From contig CAJTSD010000037.1 in the NCBI GenBank assembly GCA_910578795.1, positions 1 to 35,954 of the forward strand: a DNA stretch of 35,954 bases. Direction: 5' to 3'. The notes under the pieces were generated by a model that saw nothing but the letters and a program-made list of their open reading frames with translations, did no database searches and had not been told where the DNA came from. Position numbers and translations under genes: made by a program. The first letter of the stretch is position 1. The number at the start of each line of letters is the position of its first letter. This DNA comes from an uncultured Lachnospiraceae bacterium. GTDB lineage: Bacteria > Bacillota > Clostridia > Lachnospirales > Lachnospiraceae. This document shows, piece after piece, positions 32,600 to 35,954 of this stretch.

Positions 32600-33145
32600 A
32601 TGTCAATGGAAATCAATGGAACCCACAACCGCATGCAGACCGATTATGCCGAGCAGCGGCGAACGCAGCAGGCGCTCCGCGAGGAGAAGGCAAAGGAGGC
32701 GGAAAAAGCAAAGGAGGAAAAGGAAAAAGCGTCCGAACAGGCAAATAACCCAAAAGACGAATACATCAGCAGCGAAAAGTCAGGCGAAAAGCCAAGCGGT
32801 CTGTACCGCATGGAACAGGACGAAAACGGAAACAAAAAAATCGTCTTCGACGATCCAAAAAAAGCACAAAATGAAACCCCTGCAAAAGACAAGGAACAGC
32901 CTAAAGTCAAGTCGGACAATCCCGCAGAACCTTCACAACAATGTACAACAGACACAGGCAACGTTGACAGGGAAATTGAGAAATTAAAGGCAAAGAAACA
33001 ACAGATTGCGCAGCAAATCCAGTCCGCCCGCGGCGACGACGCAAAAGTCAGGGAATTGCAGAAAAAACTGGCGCAGGTGGAAAATGAGTTAAGCCAAAAA
33101 GATAACGACACCTACAGGCGGCAGAATGCCTCTGTTACAGGCTAA
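32600..33145 (+). CDS. Highly charged coiled-coil protein, FlxA-like C-terminus
   Basis: A 181-residue soluble protein. Residues ~15-50 are a lysine/glutamate helix (EEKAKEAEKAKEEKEKASEQ). A middle segment reads PSGLYRMEQDENGNKKIVF, and a C-terminal coiled coil (REIEKLKAKKQQIAQQIQSA to VENELSQKD) resembles FlxA-like proteins, whose function is unknown. There is no signal peptide. ATG 32600 follows AGGAGGG. It is third in the cassette after the LytTR regulator and GHKL kinase, mirroring the 180-residue charged protein at 22827-23369. A strong terminator follows. Confidence 0.78.
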   Translation: MSMEINGTHNRMQTDYAEQRRTQQALREEKAKEAEKAKEEKEKASEQANNPKDEYISSEKSGEKPSGLYRMEQDENGNKKIVFDDPKKAQNETPAKDKEQPKVKSDNPAEPSQQCTTDTGNVDREIEKLKAKKQQIAQQIQSARGDDAKVRELQKKLAQVENELSQKDNDTYRRQNASVTG

Positions 33146-33158
33146 AGCAATACCAAAG

Positions 33159-33203
33159 AACTACCGGAAAACGACAGAAGAAAACGACGCTTTCCGGTAG
33201 TTT
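33159..33203 (+). terminator. Terminator of the right LytTR cassette
   Basis: AACTACCGGAAA (33159-33170) and TTTCCGGTAGTT (33191-33202) form a perfect 12-bp stem with a 20-nt loop, followed by TCAAAGTT. It is palindromic enough to serve both strands. Confidence 0.7.
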
Positions 33204-33250
33204 CAAAGTTATCACAATTTAGTGACGGCAGAGTATGGCAGGAATTTAAC

Positions 33251-33463
33251 TTATTTCGGCTGTTTTAGCAACTTCATTACGTCAAAACCGGTTACTGTTT
33301 CAGAGTCATCTAAAAATCTAAAAGTATAATCATATTCGCCGACCCGATATACCAAAAATTCATCGCTATCTAAAGAAATCTCAAGATCCTTCATGGCATC
33401 TTTGACCTCTTCTTTTGCATTTAAAATAGTGCTCCTTTCCGAATGCATAAATTCAGACTGCAA
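33251..33463 (-). CDS. Small acidic hypothetical protein
   Basis: A 70-residue acidic protein that I do not recognise (SLDSDEFLVYRVGEYDYTFR in the middle). It may start at TTG 33463, with GAGG 7 bases upstream; ATG 33448 and ATG 33394 are alternatives. A reverse-strand promoter about 25 bp upstream supports transcription. It may be a fragment of a longer gene. Confidence 0.5.
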   Translation of the reverse strand: MQSEFMHSERSTILNAKEEVKDAMKDLEISLDSDEFLVYRVGEYDYTFRFLDDSETVTGFDVMKLLKQPK

Positions 33464-33493
33464 ACCACAGCCTCGACTGCGCTCATATTTCCC

Positions 33494-33522
33494 AGTTTAT
33501 CACGCATTGCTTTATGTTGCAA
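33494..33522 (-). promoter_or_regulatory. Promoter of the small acidic protein
   Basis: On the reverse strand TTGCAA (33517-33522), 17-bp spacer, TAAACT (33494-33499), predicting a start near 33487. Confidence 0.5.
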
Positions 33523-33566
33523 TTTTTTTATGATCCATTCAAAAAATCATTCTTCCATAGAAAAAA

Positions 33567-33596
33567 TTGCACAAAACATAAACTTCATGATATAAT
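33567..33596 (+). promoter_or_regulatory. Promoter of the ybaK-fumarase operon
   Basis: TTGCAC (33567-33572), 18-bp spacer, TATAAT (33591-33596), 38 bp before the ybaK start. No other promoter is evident before the two fumarase genes. Confidence 0.7.
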
Positions 33597-33634
33597 CAAA
33601 TAAAATTCAAAAATTGAAAGACAGGAGCCGCCAT

Positions 33635-34120
33635 ATGGCAAAGACAAAAGAAACCAAAACAAACGCAATGCGCATATTGGAAACCAAAAAAATCCCATAC
33701 ACTACGCACACCTACGAATGCGACGAATTTATAGATGCCATACAAATAGCCGATATGCTGTCCCTTCCATATGAAAAAGTCTACAAGACCCTTGTCACGC
33801 AGGGAACCAGCAAAAACTACTACGTATTCGTTATCCCCATAGCAGAAGAACTTGACATGAAAAAAGCCGCAAAATCTGTCAGTGAAAAATCCGTAGCAAT
33901 GTTGCACGTAAAAGACATCAATACAGTCACAGGCTATATTCGCGGTGGCTGCACCGCCATCGGTATGAAAAAACAATACATCACCCGTATCGAGCAGGCA
34001 GCCCAAACCTTAGACAAAATCATTGTAAGCGGCGGAAAACTCGGAATGCAGATAGAACTCTCTCCACAGGACTTAGCAAATGCTGCAAATGCCGAATTTG
34101 CAGATATTGTCGTAAAATGA
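33635..34120 (+). CDS. ybaK: Cys-tRNA(Pro)/Cys-tRNA(Cys) deacylase YbaK
   Basis: A 161-residue protein of the YbaK/EbsC trans-editing family (YbaK/ProX-like domain), which hydrolyses Cys mischarged on tRNA-Pro in the cytoplasm. Family features include YTTHTYECDE near the start, the segment LPYEKVYKTLVTQG with the conserved lysine, VFVIPIAEELDMKKAAK, and YIRGGCTAIGMKK followed by SGGKLGMQIELSPQDL. Length is normal. The start at 33635 has ACAGGAG upstream. It is the first gene of a unit with the two fumarase genes, separated by only 11 bp, which is probably a convenience of transcription and not a functional link. Confidence 0.93.
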   Translation: MAKTKETKTNAMRILETKKIPYTTHTYECDEFIDAIQIADMLSLPYEKVYKTLVTQGTSKNYYVFVIPIAEELDMKKAAKSVSEKSVAMLHVKDINTVTGYIRGGCTAIGMKKQYITRIEQAAQTLDKIIVSGGKLGMQIELSPQDLANAANAEFADIVVK

Positions 34121-34131
34121 AAGGAAAATAG

Positions 34132-34974
34132 ATGAAAACAATCAATGTAACCCAAATTACCAAAACAATCAAAGAAATGTGCATAGAGGCGAACCACTAT
34201 TTAACCCCCGATATGAGAAATGCGCTCAAAAATGCGGTCGACAATGAAAAGACTCCCCTTGGTAAACAAATTCTGAATCAATTGGAGGAAAATCTCAAAA
34301 TTGCAGGCGAAGACAACATTCCAATCTGCCAAGACACCGGAATGGCAGTTATTTTTATGGAAATTGGACAAGATGTTCATTTTGAGGGAGGAAGCCTGGA
34401 AGATGCAATCAACGAAGGCGTGCGGCAAGGCTATACAGACGGATTTTTGAGAAAATCCGTAGTAAAAGATCCCTTAATCCGTGAAAATACAAATGACAAT
34501 ACACCCGCAATCATCCACTATGGAATAACTCTCGGGGAAACCGTGAAAATAACAGTAGCCCCTAAGGGCTTCGGCAGTGAAAACATGAGCCGTGTATTTA
34601 TGCTCAAACCTGCAGACGGCATAGACGGTGTAAAAAACGCAATTCTTACCGCAGTAAAAGACGCAGGTCCGAATGCATGTCCTCCGATGGTTGTTGGGGT
34701 CGGAATTGGCGGAACCTTTGAAAAATGCGCGCTTATGGCGAAAAAAGCGCTTACCCGCCCGATAGATGAACACTCAAATATTCCTTATATAATGGAAATG
34801 GAACAGGAACTGCTTGATAAAATAAATCACACAGGCATCGGTCCTGGCGGATTAGGAGGAACAACCACGGCATTGGCGGTCAATATCAATACCTATCCCA
34901 CGCATATTGCAGGTCTGCCCGTTGCCGTAAATATATGCTGCCACGTAAACCGACATGCAGTCAGAACTTTATAA
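34132..34974 (+). CDS. Fe-S fumarate hydratase, alpha subunit
   Basis: A 280-residue alpha subunit of the two-subunit class I (oxygen-sensitive, [4Fe-4S]) fumarase/tartrate dehydratase family (TtdA type). It converts fumarate and malate in the cytoplasm. Cluster-ligand candidates are C66 in PICQDTG, C183 in GPNACPPM and C269/C270 in NICCHVN, spaced as in the family. GVGIGGTFEKCALMAKKAL and GIGPGGLGGTTTAL are also typical. The start at 34132 has AAAGGAA upstream. The beta subunit follows 13 bp later. Tartrate dehydratase activity cannot be excluded, but fumarase is the common role of such pairs in clostridia. Confidence 0.93.
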   Translation: MKTINVTQITKTIKEMCIEANHYLTPDMRNALKNAVDNEKTPLGKQILNQLEENLKIAGEDNIPICQDTGMAVIFMEIGQDVHFEGGSLEDAINEGVRQGYTDGFLRKSVVKDPLIRENTNDNTPAIIHYGITLGETVKITVAPKGFGSENMSRVFMLKPADGIDGVKNAILTAVKDAGPNACPPMVVGVGIGGTFEKCALMAKKALTRPIDEHSNIPYIMEMEQELLDKINHTGIGPGGLGGTTTALAVNINTYPTHIAGLPVAVNICCHVNRHAVRTL

Positions 34975-34987
34975 TAGGGAGGAAACA

Positions 34988-35536
34988 ATGGAGAAACACA
35001 TCAAAGCGCCTATTTCAAATGAAACGGCATTAAGCTTAAATGCAGGTGACTACGTGTACATCACAGGCACTATCTATACGGCAAGAGACGCTGCACATCT
35101 GAGGATGAGTGAAGCGCTTGACAAAAATGAAACACTTCCATTTTCGCTTGAAAATAATATTATATATTATATGGGACCTTCCCCCGCAAGGGCAGGCAGA
35201 CCCATTGGCAGTGCCGGACCTACCACCGCAAGCCGTATGGACAAATACACGCCGCGTCTTTTAGACCTAGGATTAAAGGGCATGATTGGAAAAGGAAAGC
35301 GCAGTGCCGCTGTCATAGATGCCATCACCAAAAACGGTGCCGTATACTTTGCGGCAGTAGGCGGTGCAGGCGCGTTGCTTTCAAAATCAATAACCGCTTC
35401 TGAAGTTGTGGCATATGACGACCTGGGAACAGAAGCAATCCGAAAACTCGAGGTTGAAAATTTTCCCGTAATCGTTGTCATAGATGCCAAAGGAAATAAC
35501 CTTTATGAAACGGCAGTAAAGGAAATAACCGATTAA
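34988..35536 (+). CDS. Fe-S fumarate hydratase, beta subunit
   Basis: A 182-residue beta subunit of class I fumarase (TtdB type, Fumerase_C domain), which completes the active site with the alpha subunit. Typical segments are GDYVYITGTIYTARDAAHLR, YYMGPSPARAGRPIGSAGPT with TTASRMDKY, GMIGKGKR, and AVGGAGALLSKS. I chose ATG 34988, which has AGGGAGG upstream; the longer frame from 34955 would overlap the alpha subunit. The operon ends in an A/T-rich region before a tRNA gene, with no clear terminator. Confidence 0.94.
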   Translation: MEKHIKAPISNETALSLNAGDYVYITGTIYTARDAAHLRMSEALDKNETLPFSLENNIIYYMGPSPARAGRPIGSAGPTTASRMDKYTPRLLDLGLKGMIGKGKRSAAVIDAITKNGAVYFAAVGGAGALLSKSITASEVVAYDDLGTEAIRKLEVENFPVIVVIDAKGNNLYETAVKEITD

Positions 35537-35579
35537 TAAAAATAAAGTTAAAATTATGGTAAAATAATTGAAAAAATGG

Positions 35580-35608
35580 TTGACAGTAAGAAAACTGACA
35601 GGTATAAT
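35580..35608 (+). promoter_or_regulatory. Promoter of the tRNA-Ser gene
   Basis: A full-consensus promoter, TTGACA (35580-35585), 17-bp spacer, TATAAT (35603-35608), about 65 bp before the mature tRNA. Confidence 0.85.
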
Positions 35609-35673
35609 AATATTTGCGTCAAGAGAAACGGCGCACGATTTAAATATTGGTAGAGGATTTAATTCAGTACCGG

Positions 35674-35761
35674 GGAGAAGTACTCAAGAGGCTGAAGAGG
35701 CGCCCCTGCTAAGGGTGTAGGTCGGGTGACCGGCGCGAGGGTTCAAATCCCTTCTTCTCCG
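35674..35761 (+). tRNA. tRNA-Ser(GCT)
   Basis: An 88-nt tRNA with a 7-bp acceptor stem (GGAGAAG/CTTCTCC), D arm CTC/GAG, anticodon stem CGCCC/GGGTG with loop CTGCTAA (anticodon GCT at 35708-35710), a long class II variable arm (GGTC/GACC), T arm GAGGG with loop TTCAAAT, and discriminator G. The GCT anticodon reads AGC/AGT serine codons. The CCA end is not encoded (TTC follows), so it must be added by a nucleotidyltransferase. Confidence 0.95.
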
Positions 35762-35789
35762 TTCATTTATTTTAATAATGAATGAAGGA

Positions 35790-35817
35790 ATGACGAAAGC
35801 GTCATGACAGACTGTCA
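35790..35817 (+). terminator. Short palindromes after the tRNA gene
   Basis: ATGACG/CGTCAT with an AAAG loop (35790-35805) is followed directly by TGACAGACTGTCA (35805-35817), a 6-1-6 palindrome. A T8 run appears later, near 35850. This may form the 3' processing or termination region of the tRNA transcript; evidence is limited. Confidence 0.4.
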
Positions 35818-35920
35818 AGGAAAAAGTATCTTAGCAATATCGAGATTCTTTTTTTTGATAGTATAGGTTTCTACTGTGAAATGCAGTGAAATAAAAATTA
35901 AAAATATTTTAAAAAAGTGC

Positions 35921-35950
35921 TTGACAGTGAGTGGCAACATGTGGTAAAGT
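35921..35950 (+). promoter_or_regulatory. Promoter pointing off the right edge
   Basis: TTGACA (35921-35926), 18-bp spacer, TAAAGT (35945-35950). The gene it serves lies outside the window; a second tRNA or other stable RNA is possible given the neighbour. Confidence 0.6.
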
Positions 35951-35954
35951 AAAT

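Noticed and set aside
22827..33145. Agr-type quorum-sensing loci
   Set aside because: The kinases and regulators resemble AgrC/AgrA, but no AgrB protease or AgrD peptide gene could be found nearby.

Overview
The window looks like a chromosomal segment of a low- to mid-GC Firmicute, most likely a gut-type clostridium (Lachnospiraceae-like). This is inferred from strong AGGAGG-type ribosome binding sites, TTGACA/TATAAT promoters, an Rpn-type nuclease gene plus a decayed copy, YesMN and LytTR/GHKL two-component systems, a two-subunit Fe-S fumarase and an extracytoplasmic sugar-binding lipoprotein. No phage module, CRISPR array, IS element or rRNA is visible; one tRNA-Ser lies near the right edge.

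Layout. 0.3-3.8 kb: a MATE exporter and a membrane-anchored serine hydrolase flank a MerR regulator, and both carry the same MerR-type operator inside a promoter with a 19-bp spacer, which suggests a small drug- or envelope-stress regulon. 3.87-4.8 kb: a Mn2+ (yybP-ykoY type) riboswitch with an overlapping terminator controls mntP. 4.8-5.9 kb: a deletion scar holding remnants of a YheO-type regulator and an NhaC antiporter. 5.9-9.3 kb: small accessory genes, namely a hypothetical protein, an Rpn nuclease with a heptad-repeat tail, a methyltransferase and a DUF7660-like protein. 9.4-14 kb: a heterodimeric ABC exporter with one degenerate and one canonical ATP site, then a stand-alone MraY-like transferase.

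14-22.7 kb: an alpha-galactoside uptake and hydrolysis locus. A YesN/YesM pair is divergent from a binding lipoprotein, two permeases and a GH36 alpha-galactosidase. The importer ATPase is not encoded here and is presumably supplied in trans.

22.8-33.2 kb: two divergently oriented cassettes with the same gene order (LytTR response regulator, GHKL kinase, small highly charged protein). They enclose a decayed Rpn gene, a 2H phosphoesterase, a duplicated-domain small protein, a PAS-only protein and an ABC-F ATPase. The right-hand cassette is preceded by a promoter whose transcript would begin in a 136-nt strongly self-complementary element (30273-30408). This possible structured leader RNA is the least explained signal in the window.

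33.2-35.95 kb: a small reverse-strand ORF, then ybaK and the two fumarase subunits behind a shared promoter, tRNA-Ser(GCT) with a consensus promoter, and another promoter pointing off the right end. All functional calls rest on motif recognition by eye; no database search was run.
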